Shown here: piece by piece, positions 43,267 to 54,771 of the stretch
How the letters are laid out: each line of letters starts with the position of its first letter
Position numbering within the stretch: the first letter of the stretch is position 1
Assembly (NCBI GenBank): GCA_918807975.1
Contig: OU964926.1
Location: forward strand, 25,551,996 to 25,615,995
Direction of reading: 5' to 3'
Source of the DNA: Aplidium turbinatum
Taxonomy: Eukaryota > Chordata > Ascidiacea > Aplousobranchia > Polyclinidae
DNA length: 64,000 nucleotides
Made by a program: the position numbers and the translations under genes
The notes under the pieces: model-generated
Told to the model about the DNA's origin: nothing
Database searches by the model: none
The model's input: the letters and a program-made list of their open reading frames with translations, nothing else

Positions 43267-44560
43267 AAATATCAGTGTCAAATAATAATTCATGTGTTCT
43301 GTTTATTTAGTTTACATTATCTTGTGTTTTTATTATTTTTCACCACCTTCTACATATTTTGACTAGGGGTGTTAAAAACAGGTGTTTAGTCGTTTTTTTA
43401 TGCTATATCCAACTGTTTTATACATTTTTCAAGTTACGGCTGTTTTCATTAATCATAATAAAAAACAGCCAAAAAAACTGTAACAATATAGCAGCTGAAT
43501 AACTTATCAATTTAGTTTACTGCAGTTTCGACTTGGTTCTGTAAGTCAGAAGTGTGACTGCATGCTCAGCAAGTGGCACCAATGCATCACCTAATTTTAA
43601 GTGGTACCAATGATAAGGAGGAAGATTGTTTGGATGATGATAGCCTACCTGAGAATTTTTGTCCCTGTTTTTCCTAGTTTTTTTTTTATCAGTTTGTTTA
43701 TTTGTTTCATTATTTACCCTATTTTTGACATTCATTTATTTCATTGCATATATTATGAGTTAATGTTCTTTAAAATCTAACTGGGGAAATTGCAGTCTAG
43801 TCGACTGTGACAGGTTAACTTATCGATGACTTGATTATTTCAAAACAGATATTTCAGATAAGCAAAAGTGAGTGTAATGGATTGTTTTTATATACGCTAA
43901 GGATAGCAGACAATTAAAAGCTGAGGTTGACATGATATTAACAAGACATCAAATTTCATCCGTTTCTATTTACTTGTTAGTATCGAAGTTATTAGAAAAT
44001 ATACAAAAAAATAAAGAATTGTCTTTGTACGCTAAGCTAAGAATGACAGAATATCAAAAGCTAAGGTTTGAATCTGTTGGAAGATGAACTAAATGTGCAG
44101 CATTTTAAACCATAAATTATAACAATGTGGGCCTATGCTTTTATAGAACGCTGTAACCATCGCGAATATATGTTGCTCCCAGTAAAGAGAAAACGGTTTC
44201 AATTTGGCGGTATTGATGAGTGTCCTACAAGTCAGAAGTTGTAAACTGAGCAAGTGACAACCGAGCTAGCAATATTTGAGCAAGTGACTGAAGTTAGTAA
44301 ATGATGAAACTGAGCAAGACATAACTTGGAATGTCACAAGTCAACAAAATGAGTTTGACAAGCCATGGTCTAGCAAGTCCGACGTTGGCATGTAAATCTC
44401 ATTTGCTGACTTGGCAGTAGCTGTAATGTAGGCTACTTGCTGAGTTGTCGTATGCCGAATGGTCCGACAACCGCATGAAGACACAGCCGGGTACAATTAG
44501 CCTGCTACCCGGAACCCGTTCATTTGCTAAGTGCCAAGCAGTAATCGACCCATTTGCAAG
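43267..44560. other. Intergenic DNA without recognised features
   Basis: AT-rich DNA between the LINE and the duplicated block. I see no exon with splice sites, no tRNA and no clear TIR pair. Confidence 0.4.
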
Positions 44561-44941
44561 CTAGTCAGCAAATGCAAACAAGGCATTAACAGAACAACTC
44601 GCCTTTTCATGTCAATGAAATGCAAATATAGGTTAGGCCTACATGTTGCCACAGCTCTATTAGGAGCCGGATGTCATTCTGGCCCAAGGAGTCTACAAAA
44701 GTCTTGATACAGCATTAGCCTAAGTTCTTTTTAATGAATAAGGGATAAGAGTGAAAGAATTTGCTGATGAAATCAATTGTTTAACCCTAGAATACACAAA
44801 CGTGTTATGTTTTTACAAAAAACTATGTTTTCAGACTTCGTACCGATTTGAGTTCAATGTGACCACATAGGCCTACATGCTTCGTTTGTAATAGCAATCC
44901 CGCTTGATTTTATAGTTACTTCAACTTTTGATTTATTTAAA

Positions 44942-45115
44942 ATGGTTGAAGTTGCAAATGGAATTCACAAGTTATCATGTGAAGAACCTTACTTCAGTCG
45001 ATTGCTTCATGTGCAAGAAGAGTGCAAGAAAAAGCCTCCTTAAAACTATAGTTAGCTTTCTCTTCATTACAAGTTCAGTGATGAATCGAAACTGATCATG
45101 TACGAAACCCCGAAA
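44942..45115 (+). pseudogene. Dead copy of sulfotransferase exon 2
   Basis: It aligns along its length with exon 2 of both genes, closer to gene 2. In-frame stops occur (CCTTAAAAC, AGTTAG region near 45042-45055), the acceptor AG is missing and the donor is TTGAGT instead of GTGAGT. It lies within duplication block A and cannot be used as an exon. Confidence 0.9.
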
Positions 45116-45322
45116 TTGAGTTGTTTTACTGTTAATATTGCCTACTCTACATGAACAGCAGCTTATAGAATTTGTTCAATCTGTTATTTTGCACGTTTGT
45201 CACATTTTTACAGGCCCCAGGCTCCGAAGTAAAGCGAATGGTTTGCAGTAGAGGCTATATTCCGATTTATTTAATGTGAAACGAACTCAGGTAAACCGCA
45301 GTGCAACAAATCACTTTTCTAG

Positions 45323-46408
45323 CAGTGGCGTAGCGTGACCATATTTCGGGCTGTTCATCTTCGAAGTCAGTGGTTCTTAGCCAGGGTTTGACGAAGCTGT
45401 TTCAGGGGTTTAGCGCAAACGTCCTCTGAAACATTACCACACGGTCTCCTTAATGGTATATCAGAGAATATTTTTGGAAAATATTGTCCAGCCGAAACTT
45501 GATTGCGGCTTACATGATGGTAAATAAATATCTGTGTGTTTAACGCATGATGTAATGATGTCACCTGCATGTAACACAGAATGCAAAAAACTATATTTTT
45601 ACCTAACATTGTAAAAACAATCAGTAAGAAAAACTTCATTTTCTCAAAACATGAATTTCCCCACGTTTGCTTTTGCATGGAACGGCAGAAGCAGGGCTCT
45701 CACTTTTGAGGAAATTTCCTTAGTTTAAGGAAATTTAGTTCTATTTTCAATTTTTTTCAACAACAGCAGATATAAACAGTCCATAGGCTACTTGGATTAC
45801 ATTAAGTATCGAGCTTTAAGAAAGCAAAATGCAAAAAAAAACTTCAACACCACAAATTTTCAAACGTTTTGGTGCCAACAAATGGAAAGTTATCGTATTA
45901 CAAAAGTTGCCCTTGAAGTTCTCATGCCATTCATAACGCCTTATTTATGCAAGCATGCGTTTTCTATTCTGGTGGATGTTAAAACGAAACCGGCTTGCAT
46001 ACGAAAGGGACATGAGAATTGCTGTTTCCGAGACAAAGCCTCGAATCTCACTATTGGTCTCAGAAAAACAACAACAGAAGTCTCATTGATACAGTAATGT
46101 ATTAGGCTACTATTAAATGTGGTAGATTTTCGTTTTTGTGACTCAGCGAAAATTTGAGGTTCAACGAAAGCTTGCAGATTAGCATGAGGATTCGGAAGGT
46201 TAGCAAAGGTTAAGAACCACGGTTCCAAGTAAACTTTAAGCATATACAGTATATTAAGCCTACAGTAGTTTATTTGCATTAAACTAAAACCAGTGGAGCT
46301 GGTTCGGTTGAACCTCGCGCAAGACTTTTTCAATTTTTTAAATAGAATTAAACTAAAGTTTGCTGAAAAAACCGAAACACTCAAAAGATGATCACACTGC
46401 AACATTGC
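45323..46408. mobile_element. Decayed hAT-like insertion containing a second hAT
   Basis: Relative to block B, DNA was gained here after TTTTCTAG. It starts CAGTGGCGTAGCG and ends before TTTTCAAG (8-bp TSD, one mismatch). The right TIR is poor. Most of the interior is the hAT at 45368-46221. Confidence 0.6.
45368..46221. mobile_element. Nested non-autonomous hAT, 854 bp
   Basis: Ends CAGTGGTTCTTAGCC and inverted GGTTAAGAACCACGG with flanks TTCGAAGT/TTCCAAGT (7 of 8). A 101-codon frame inside matches nothing I know. Confidence 0.75.
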
Positions 46409-46860
46409 TTTTCAAGGCGAGTAATTCTTAATTTTTTCCAACCCCTATTCCTGAAAATTCTTACTCGGAGGCTATTTGTCTAAGTCACATACAAAGGATG
46501 TGTATGATGAAAGAGAATTTGCCATACCTTTTGGGTACCCCAACACTTTTCATTTGACCTCGAGGACTCCACAACGCCCAAGACTCACAACCACACCCAG
46601 GGCCCGATTAACCATGAGGCACACGAGGCACAGGCCTCAGGCCCCCTGGTTTTGGGGGCCCCCATTATTTTTTACATTGATAGGAAAAGTACTATAATTT
46701 GGACCACCTAATGAAAAATCTTAATATTTTTATAAAAATCCACAACATTGGGGTGCAACTAACTTTACTTCATTACTTACAGGCTAGTTGGTTTGCAAAA
46801 ACAATTCCAATCAAAAAAACATAACACAAACAAAGAAAACTACATTATTATTTTTTTTAT

Positions 46861-48467
46861 ATAGTGGTCCATATTATCAACCCAGTTTCTAAAATGGACC
46901 ACCCTGTTTCATAATATGGACCACCATACTGTAATATAGACAGTTGTCATGTGAAAGTAAATATATCAAGGAAGTCAAACTTCAAAGGCATGAAATAAAA
47001 CACAAACACTCAATAAATAAAAATAGTCTGAAACGTTCATGATAGTCATCTCAAACAAGTTTCAAATCATTGATCGTTGGCACAGTTGTCACAATAGTAA
47101 AAATGAGCATTTGATATATCAGCACAACTTTCATGGGCCAATTTCTTGCACTGACAACACTGAATCCAATCCTCATCAGTGGACTCGTCACGCACAAGAC
47201 ACGCGCATGCAGAAGCAGCATTGCTTGGAATACCTCTCTTTTTTGAAAACTTAAAAGGTTAAGCCTTTTCTCACTTGTTTTGCTGGTTTAGCTTTTTCCG
47301 TGAACTTGATTTTATGTTTGTGTGGCGTACCTGACAGCACAGTAGCCTTTGTAGTTTTTCTACGTTTTCTTCCCTTCGTAACTTGTTTTGGAAGTGGGCT
47401 CATGTCCTCGACAGATACCCTGCATGAAATGCTAACTGAACAAGGTTGTAAGTTCTTAACACTCAATGACGATGGTCCTGGTGCTTGTGAGATTGCTTCA
47501 TATGGTGCATCAGCTAAAGCTCCAGCATTTAATTCTGTTGACATGATAGAATTTTTTGCCACTTTCTCAATGTTTACCACATCTTGTGACAAAGGTGAAA
47601 TGTTTCGAGAAATTGCATCTTGAGTAGACATATCTTGATCATCAATTATCAGCGGTGATACATTGTTTGGAGAGGTGTCTACTTCATGAGGCTTGTCAGT
47701 AACTTCAGCTGAATGAAAATCACTTTCATCAAATACAAGAGGATTAATGGGGTAAATTCCTGCTTTTTTAAATCCATTTACTGCATTTAAATCCATTTTA
47801 AATCCAATTTCCATGCTTAGACATGTCATCAGAATTTAATCAAATTGTTTATAATATCAAAGTGATTATGCAAATTACTGGTAATAGCTTTTATCACTAT
47901 AAGAAAGCAAGTTACAAATATATTTTATGATGCACTCTAAAAAGTTTGAAAAAAAATGCATAAATCTCATGTAACTTCATTTCTATGCCTGTCTTCATTA
48001 CTGAGAAACAAATTTCTACCAATTGACCATAACCTGGACCACTGGACCATATTACCAAACAGTTAGGTGGTCCATATTACAGTTAGCATAATCTTATGTT
48101 GCTTGGTGTCATTTAGAATTAATAAACTTAAACTAAACAGTGGACACTTCTTCAAGATTTTGGCACATAGTCATTAGTAATGCCTCTCCTGCAGATTACT
48201 TTTGTATAATCTTTTGTAACTGTAGCAATATTTGAAAAATTCTCAATAGTTTGAACCAGCAAAATAACATCGCAGACCCCCAAAACACAAAACCTCTAGT
48301 AACAACAAAGAACCAGCTCAATCCTTTGAATCTGAATTCTGAAACAGTAAAAACTAGGTCAGTAAGAAAGGTTAATTCAAGCTGTTCACAAACCATGAAA
48401 TTATTTACTTCAGTCATTGAAAAAACAGCAGTGGTCCAAATTATCAGCCGGTCCACTTTATAGCACT
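46861..48467 (-). mobile_element. Pogo/Tigger-like element nested in hAT
   Basis: Left end TATAGTGGTCCATATTATC and right end (inverted) TATAAAGTGGACCGGCTG are related TIRs next to TA. GGTCCA(T/A)ATTAT words recur at both ends. It holds the C-terminal part of a DDE_1 transposase on the minus strand. Confidence 0.7.
47050..47829 (-). pseudogene. DDE_1 (pogo/jerky-like) transposase C-terminus with zinc finger
   Basis: From 47829 downward: NGFKKAGIYPINPLVFDES, the end of the DDE_1 catalytic domain, a Ser-rich linker, KGRKRRKTTKATVLSGTPHK and a basic stretch. After a frame end near 47251 a C-x-C...C-x2-C-(x4)-H-x2-C...C-x2-C finger (CCQCKKLAHESCAD, CDNC) is readable to about 47080. The catalytic aspartates upstream are gone. 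This C-terminal finger is typical of marine-invertebrate pogo-like transposases. Confidence 0.78.
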
Positions 48468-49016
48468 TTCTACCGTAGGCGTAGGTAGCGAAAATTGTTG
48501 TGCCAGTATGTGCACACTTGTTATTTTTGAGTAACAATTTCAAATTGTGTAACGATTTTGCAGTAGGCTAACAGTTGAGCACTCCTGCTCTGCATCGAAA
48601 GCGATTGCCAATAGGAGCCCCTAAACTTAGCTGTGCCTCGGGCCCCCGTGAGCCTTAATCAGGCCCTGACCACACCTCGTCAAAGCCCTGACTTTACACA
48701 TGCAAATCGTATTCAATAACTTAAAATGATGAATTGTAACATTTGAAAACTCTTGAAATGTGTAATTAAATATGTAAGCATTTTCTTTAAAACAAAATTA
48801 GTTGAATTAACAAAATTTTAATCCATAAAAGTTGGGACAAAGCAACTTTAAAAAGTTTCAAAAACCTATTACAAAAGTCATAATGACTTCTAGTGGTGAA
48901 TACAGCAGCAGAATTTGAAACCCGGAAGCAAAGTTTAAGTTTAGTTTTTGAGATAATAAGACCAGGTATCGAACCTATGTCTACTGATGCAGAATCGAAC
49001 ATTCTACACCTGAGAC

Positions 49017-51334
49017 CATAGCCGGAGGAGAGTAAAACATTTTGGGGGGGCGAACAAAATTTGCCCAAATTTTTCAAAGTTTGCCCAAGTTTTATCTTTG
49101 CGTATGTATTTCAAAAGCACAAAATTACTCACAATCTCTGAGGTAGTGCATTTAATAACTCTACAGGCATCAACTTGGCCGTGTACGAAAACACAGGCAA
49201 CATAACATAGGCTACAACAGCAAAACAAGGCTAACTTAACTTTAACGTGCATTCATAGACCTGTCTGTGTCCCAATTAAATAAACGATCAAATTAAAGCA
49301 CTCTTATGTGGCACAAAAATATATATTAAGCCTAGCTGGATTCTACAACAATTTAAACTGACTTACAGCAATAACCGGGTAACAATTGATGAATATCCTT
49401 GACAGATTATTTGAAAATCTCCAGCCTAACTTCACTAAAAGGCCAGACAAAAAGTAGCTCAATCTCTTCAATATAAAGATAGTCCAAAGACTCAGTATTT
49501 GTAAATTTGCATTGAAAAAAATCTAGAATGACAACCTATTTACTTATCAAACCAGTAACATTACTTAATCCATGCTACTTCAAACACTATAGCTTAAAAA
49601 GAATTTGACAGTTTATGATGCTATGCACAATTGCACATCAAACTTGCACCTTTGAACAAAACTACTTTTAATAACACAAATATTGATATCATATTACAGT
49701 GAAATCATACTCAATGGTCTTACAGAACATCATTAGAATGATATTCTGATATTCTTACTTCATAATGAAGCAGCTACTCAAATTGCAAGCACTGAAGAAA
49801 AGCGACTCCCAGGTGGTAACTTCAAACTTAATCCTTGCCACAAAATATTACAGACCTCATTACCAACAGCACTATTTACATTGCCTGATGCACCAACTGC
49901 ATGAATTGGATGACAAAACATGAACAACATAACATGTGTTTTTATATTTGATTGTTGTTGCTCTAATACTGATCATAGATAGTAGGCTAAATAGCTGAGC
50001 ATATCAACCCCAGGACTAGCAAAGACAAACAGCAGTTTAAACAAAAAACTTCTTTACATAATAGAAAACAGTTAAACTGTAGACAACAAATTACATGAAA
50101 CTAAATGCTGGAAAGTTTACAAATTATATTCATTTAATATACTTTTTTACTTTGTGCAGGCCTATGCGGTAGCTAGTTGCCGAGATCAAATGCCCACAAA
50201 AGTGGTGTATACTGTATATGTGGCCTCACAACTGTTGATTTTTAGAGTTTATAACAAATGCTTAACTTGTTTCGCCATATCTAAAAATGATGAGCTATCT
50301 TTGTAGTATTTAAGTTAAGTTTTGTGAGCATAGCATAACTCATGATAAGATTAATTTATCCTACAAGAATCCAGTAGGGTTTCAAAATTCTACCAATGAA
50401 GAAATGTAAGCTAGTGTGTATACATACTGTATACATCCTAATGAATATCTGTAATAAGCTTACCTCGGCTCGCCAAATGCATTATTTTACATTTACTTTC
50501 TTTAGATAGTGAATCGAAAGTTACATTCTGCCCAAATTTCTATACCATATACAAAAGTTTTCAAAATTGTCGATGCTACATTTACATTCAAAGAAAAATG
50601 TTAATGTATTTCATACAAAATGCAACACTATAAAGTTACTAAACTGGTAAAATGTTGAAAACTCATGGTAAGAATTAACAAAGTGGCTATTTTTACACAC
50701 TTGTTGCCATGCTTGCTTGTGAAAGGTGTTGCCAGATTTAGGATTAACTTTTCTCAAATTAGGGCAGAATTCCTTATCTGGCAATGCTATTACGGCTATA
50801 TTTACACTATTATAGTGTAAATATAACCACAGCCACGAATTAATTGATTCAATTAACTAGATATTTTTGCTCAAATGATTTTTACAAACAACTACATCAC
50901 AGTAGTAGAATATTAAGGAAAAAACCCAAAAAACTCTCAAAAAGTTACCAGTAGGCCTACCCAGCAAGCCTTTAAATCTTATATATCTAATGCAGCCTAT
51001 GTTTTAGTGAAAATCAGTGATAAACTTACATTTGTTTGCCAACTGTGCTCTTTTACAGTTACTTTTTGTAGTTTTAGAATCGAAACTTATCATTTAAATG
51101 CCGAGATTGCAATTGTTTCCAAAATCGATGATAATGCATTTTTCATTCATTGAAAAATATCAATGCATCTCATAAATTATAATAATTATATAAAGTCTAT
51201 AAACTGGTGAGGCTTCGAAACATCATGGTAAGATTGATTTGCCCAAATAACTTGACATTTTTGCCCAAATTCGCAACATTTTTTTTCAACGGGGGAGCGA
51301 CCGCCCCCCCTGCCCCCCATCTCCTACGGCTATG
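49017..51334. mobile_element. hAT-like element, 2.3 kb, CATAGCCGGAGGAG ends
   Basis: Left end CATAGCCGGAGGAGAG and inverted right end CATAGCCGTAGGAGATGG, with a perfect 8-bp TSD CCTGAGAC (49009-49016, 51335-51342). TTTGCCCAAAT words flank both ends. The 2 kb interior is AT-rich and non-coding by eye. Confidence 0.88.
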
Positions 51335-51600
51335 CCTGAGACAGTTTAAAATAATGTTCGTGTCGTTTTCTTGTTTGAAAGTTTATGGCCTGAATATGAA
51401 GTCACAATCTTATGTCGCGTCTTCCAGTTGCCTCAGGCCATTATAAAGCAGCTTTGCAAGTTATTCACAGCAGCTTTAGTGTTTCTGTGACTGCTTGCCA
51501 GCTCAGTGGAGGAAGAGTGATGCTGGCAAACGTACGCCACTTGCAGCATAACTAGAATTGATATTTCAGACCTAGACAACTCACAAGTAAATTGACGCGT
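51335..51600 (+). repeat. Unclassified repeat R, copy 2
   Basis: It matches 5965-6570 without the 300-bp hammerhead insertion, so it gives the empty site GGCCATTATAAAGCAGCTTT. Its left edge is the TSD of the hAT at 49017. Confidence 0.75.
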
Positions 51601-51728
51601 AACAACCGCGTGTTCTACTTATTGCACACAATTTCATTTAGACGTCAAAAATGCAGGTTTATCATAATATTTTATTTGAATAAGTTTGTACCTGAGGTTT
51701 TTTGGCAATAAACCAAAAGGTAACGCCT

Positions 51729-52136
51729 AACTGATGATGAACTGTTTTATTTTGGTCAACGACGCACGAGTACAAAATAATTGACACGGCGAGAAGAACA
51801 CAATAAACATAGCCAGGTCAGAGACTTTAAAGAACCGGCCTGCCACGCCCCGTGGAGGCGGGGAGCGGCGTGATTATGGGGTGGCGATGCACCCGGAAGG
51901 GAAGTCCACCAGCTTAGGTCGCGGGGGCCAGGCTGGGGAGTCTAGGTACCTGTGGAAGGAAAGTGTGGATCGAGATTTTTGTGCGACTCGTCCGCAAAAG
52001 TTAGAATGGCGGAACGGGCCAGGGAGACGGGATTTGCTTTCTGCAAACGCAAAAAGGTCAGCTCACGACGGGCCGGGCGACAGAAGTTTTATAAAGCCAG
52101 GCAGCGCCCACGTCTCCATCACGTGACCGTAACACA
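51729..52136 (-). mobile_element. LTR-like fossil (possible solo LTR)
   Basis: On the minus strand it starts TGTGTTACGG, has a TATA-like GCTTTATAAAACTTC and, further on, an AAATAAAAC polyadenylation-like word before its end. The composition is GC-richer than the surroundings. No second LTR or internal region is adjacent and the TSD is only approximate. Family unknown; old. Confidence 0.4.
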
Positions 52137-52900
52137 GGTACGTTTGACTCCTATACCCGGTCTGCCCGTAGGCAGAGCGGATAAACTTTGGGGTCTCCCA
52201 CGAGGAAGAGAAGCTTAGCTACAAGGACGATTTGAATACTCGTGGGAGACGAAAATTATTTAAAATCTGGAGCAAAGGCTCAATTAATTGGTGTAAAAAA
52301 AAGATGGTAAGTGGGAATATATTGTATGCTTTACCTACCGAAAAAGTGTTGACGTTGAACCAACGAGCACGGATGTGCACTGGCCAGACGTTGAGGCAGG
52401 TTCGCCCAGATGGGTCGGGGGGACTAGCGATCGAAGCGTAGATATGACTAGGCTACGTTACCAGGAAAAATATATAATAGTGGGATGAAACTTTGGAGGT
52501 TGCATCGAGTTGATCGGGAAATCATGATTATCGATGAGTTAAAAGCAACGCGAGGTTGATCCGAGCGGGAAAGAGCAGCATATCGGGAGAAGGTAGTGTG
52601 TGATAATCTAAAATATTGAAATATGAAAATACAGATCTAGTGTTGTTAATGATATTACGTCATTGATGATGATATGAGTCCATTCACGATATGCAATATA
52701 TACTTAATTCATATATTGCTATTTTATTTTATTGATGATGATTGTATTCTTCATTGAGCTGCAGCATGCTGATGAAACGACAATTGTTTACAGGTAAATT
52801 GATAATGAAACAATGGATTTAACATACTATGACGTCACACAATTACTGGCGGGTTTTGAGGTTTGCTGTCTTGCGCGCTCGGATGCTTACTGCAGAGCTT
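52137..52900. other. Unassigned DNA between LTR-like piece and LINE
   Basis: A 69-codon frame (52232-52441) matches nothing I know. The remainder is AT-rich with GATGATGATATG words near 52660-52740. Confidence 0.35.
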
Positions 52901-52944
52901 CTGCTGTTGGGGAATTGAGCTTCTGATCGCTGGAATCGTCTTTT

Positions 52945-53838
52945 CTATGACGTAGCCCCTCCACGAGTGAGCCCGGCGTTCCAAGCTTTCCAGACACGGA
53001 GGGAACCTTCGATTGAGAGGGAGGCCACTTTTCTAGCCATCTCTGCTACCCCACGAGCAGGAACACCCAAGGCCGCCAAAGCCCGAGAGCTCAACGGAGC
53101 ATAGCTCCCGAGGGAGCCTACGACGAACGGAAGTGACAGGACGTCCCTGCAAGGGCGCTTCCTGTCTTCCAATATGTTTACACATAACTCGCCGTACTTG
53201 TCGTGTTTCCTGTCGGCGGCTTTTCGAAGGGAATCCGCGCCGTAATCGAACGGGCAAGTGACGTCACATACAACCGTGACACCGTCAGGGCGTTGCAGGA
53301 CAATGTCAGGGCGCAGATCAGCACCGCCCGCTTCCACGTGTTGTGGAACCGTACTATCTATGGTAAGCAAGGGTTGCCATTCGGCAGGTACATGCTTCAC
53401 GATCTCCCACAATACCGAATTGTGTCGTTCCGTGACAACAGGCATCACGGTAGGGCAGTGATTCAATATATGAGGGAGAGTCTCTTCCGCTTTCCCACAC
53501 GCGCGACATATGGCAGGTTTATATGGGTGGCCATGGCTTGGTTTTGATTTCAAGGGAAGTAGGTTTAGGCGGGCTTTATAAGCAAATGCACGGTTCGCGT
53601 GATCCAGGAGCTCCGGTCGCCGAGTCCAAGAATTCGAAAATCCGGACAGACAGTGGGCACTGACCGTCTTGCCTTGGTCAGGTTTGGATTCCCACTGTCT
53701 CCTCCACCACAAGTCATTGTGTTGGTGGAGGGTCGGAACCACTTTTTTTCTTAGGGGAGGGGTGATTTTGGAGCTCCCCGCGGTCAACTCGAGACCGCCA
53801 TCCGGGCGTGCGGACCAACGTACATTTAGACGACGGGT
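52945..53838 (-). mobile_element. R2/NeSL-group LINE 3' end (restriction-like endonuclease)
   Basis: A 280-codon open frame reads AFAYKARLNLLPLKSKP, a zinc knuckle CRACGKAEETLPHILNHC (about residues 94-111), then RPDIVLQ...VVCDVTCPFD, the PD-(x)-D core of the restriction-like endonuclease of R2/NeSL-type LINEs. The C-terminus is intact with stop at 52945. The RT is absent, so the copy is 5'-truncated at about 53838. GC-richer than its surroundings, so perhaps recent. Confidence 0.82.
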
Positions 53839-53954
53839 AGTCAGTTTTTATTGTTATTATATAAATACTTGCGTAAAAATAGCAATCTATTGGCCTGTGA
53901 GCTCAAACTTCTTTCAATATTTTCTTTATAATATTATATTATATTTATTATATA

Positions 53955-54011
53955 TATAACTGCAGACAGTGCACACCGTTTCGACCTCCCGGTCTCATCA
54001 GTGCAGTAGTT
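53955..54011 (-). ncRNA. Hammerhead ribozyme A (minus strand)
   Basis: Minus-strand reading: stem I ACTGCA (54002-54007) with TGCAGT (53959-53964), CTGATGA (53995-54001), stem II GACC-GGGA-GGTC, GAAA then C (53978-53982), a short CGGT/ACTG stem III and the GTC cleavage triplet (53965-53967). Predicted cut lies between 53965 and 53964. All core bases fit. Confidence 0.88.
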
Positions 54012-54214
54012 ACACCGGAATAATGGCCATGGAGATGTATATACCTCCATGTGACATTTTCCCATTTGTGGTACCTAAACAGTAACCAAAAATGGTACTA
54101 CTGCCAACCTTGCCAAAGTGCTCAAACTGCAAGCAGTGAGCTTTGCGTTATGCATAGCAAGGTGCCTCCAGTAAAGTGCTCAATCGGCATAAGCCAAGAG
54201 CGTCAATAACTGCA
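53965..54214 (-). mobile_element. Retrozyme-like 250-bp unit between two hammerheads
   Basis: The two predicted cleavage points are exactly 250 nt apart on the minus strand. Self-cleavage of a transcript through both sites would free a 250-nt RNA whose ends abut in stem I, as in animal and plant retrozymes and Penelope terminal repeats. No reading frame is evident. AT-rich microsatellite flanks both sides, hiding any TSD. Confidence 0.75.
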
Positions 54215-54261
54215 GACAGTGCACACCGTTTCGACCTCCCGGTCTCATCAGTGCAGTAGTT
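54205..54261 (-). ncRNA. Hammerhead ribozyme B (minus strand)
   Basis: Identical to ribozyme A across the core, 250 bp to the right: CTGATGA (54245-54251), GACC-GGGA-GGTC, GAAAC (54228-54232), GTC (54215-54217). The duplicated segment (about 53959-54021 and 54209-54271) is identical by eye. Confidence 0.88.
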
Positions 54262-54269
54262 ACACCGGA

Positions 54270-54271
<2 letters not shown>

Positions 54272-54304
<33 letters not shown>

Positions 54305-54345
54305 TAATATATTTATTAATATTATATTTATTATAATATTTTTTC
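54272..54345. repeat. AT microsatellite
   Basis: (TA)n with TATTAATAT interruptions directly beside ribozyme B; a similar AT-rich run at 53925-53957 lies beside ribozyme A. Confidence 0.85.
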
Positions 54346-54563
54346 AATATATTTCTCACTTGTTTTGAAACTAAAGACTAGTTGTCACTCTATCATTTTT
54401 GAAAAGGTTGCATAACATAACAGCAAAGTCTGATCTTGCACGATGCCATGCAATTGCTTGAACGTCTTACAATGACTCTCTGTGTTTATTTTTACCAAAT
54501 TTTGGCATTTCACTCTTTTGACTGATATTTTTCCTTGTTGAAAAAGGTTTATAATAATAATTA

Positions 54564-54771
54564 ATGTCACACCAAATAATGAAAACCCGGAAGAAATTTG
54601 TCTGTTTCGCGTTAGTTTGTTTGTTATTTGTTGTGATGCGGATTATGAAAAAGAGCGATAAAACAGGGCAAGAGTTAAGTGTCAAGCTTTCTGCGAAAAC
54701 ATCACAAACAAATGTGCGGACGAATAAAGAGTTCAGCTCTGCCAAAGACACAGCAAATATTGAATTGCCAG
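54564..54771 (+). CDS. Gene 2 exon 1: start and membrane anchor
   Basis: ATG at 54564 (a second in-frame ATG is at 54579) begins MSHQIMKTRKKFVCFALVC, a basic tail followed by a hydrophobic anchor. Donor CCAG/GTATGC, phase 1, as in gene 1. Assigned by position, phase and topology since the stem is not conserved in sequence. Confidence 0.72.

Larger units (their letters stand above)
46598..48668. mobile_element. hAT element, 2.07 kb, with a pogo-like element inside
   Basis: Ends CAGGGCCCGATTAACC and inverted CTTAATCAGGCCCTG; perfect 8-bp TSD ACCACACC (46590-46597, 48669-48676). Block B at 57537 shows the empty site once. GGCCCCC-rich words mark both ends. Most of the interior belongs to a different, pogo-like element. 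Confidence 0.9.
44560..49010 (+). repeat. Segmental duplication block A (partner 55220-57815)
   Basis: Collinear matches to 55220-57815: the exon-2 copy, AATTTGTTCAATCTGTTATT (45170/57210), GAGGCTATATTCCG, ACACCTCGTCAAAGCCCTGA (48672/57541) and the following 270 bp. Differences are mainly transposon insertions: 45323-46408 and 46598-48668 here, 55297-56919 there. Confidence 0.85.

Noticed and set aside
47170-47200. CTCATCAG (CTGATGAG reversed) as a further hammerhead
   Set aside because: It lies in the transposase finger coding sequence and has neither stem II pairing nor a GAAA box.
52760-52790. GCTGATGAAACGAC as a hammerhead-like core
   Set aside because: There is no room for stem II between CTGATGA and the A-rich box, and no stem I partner.
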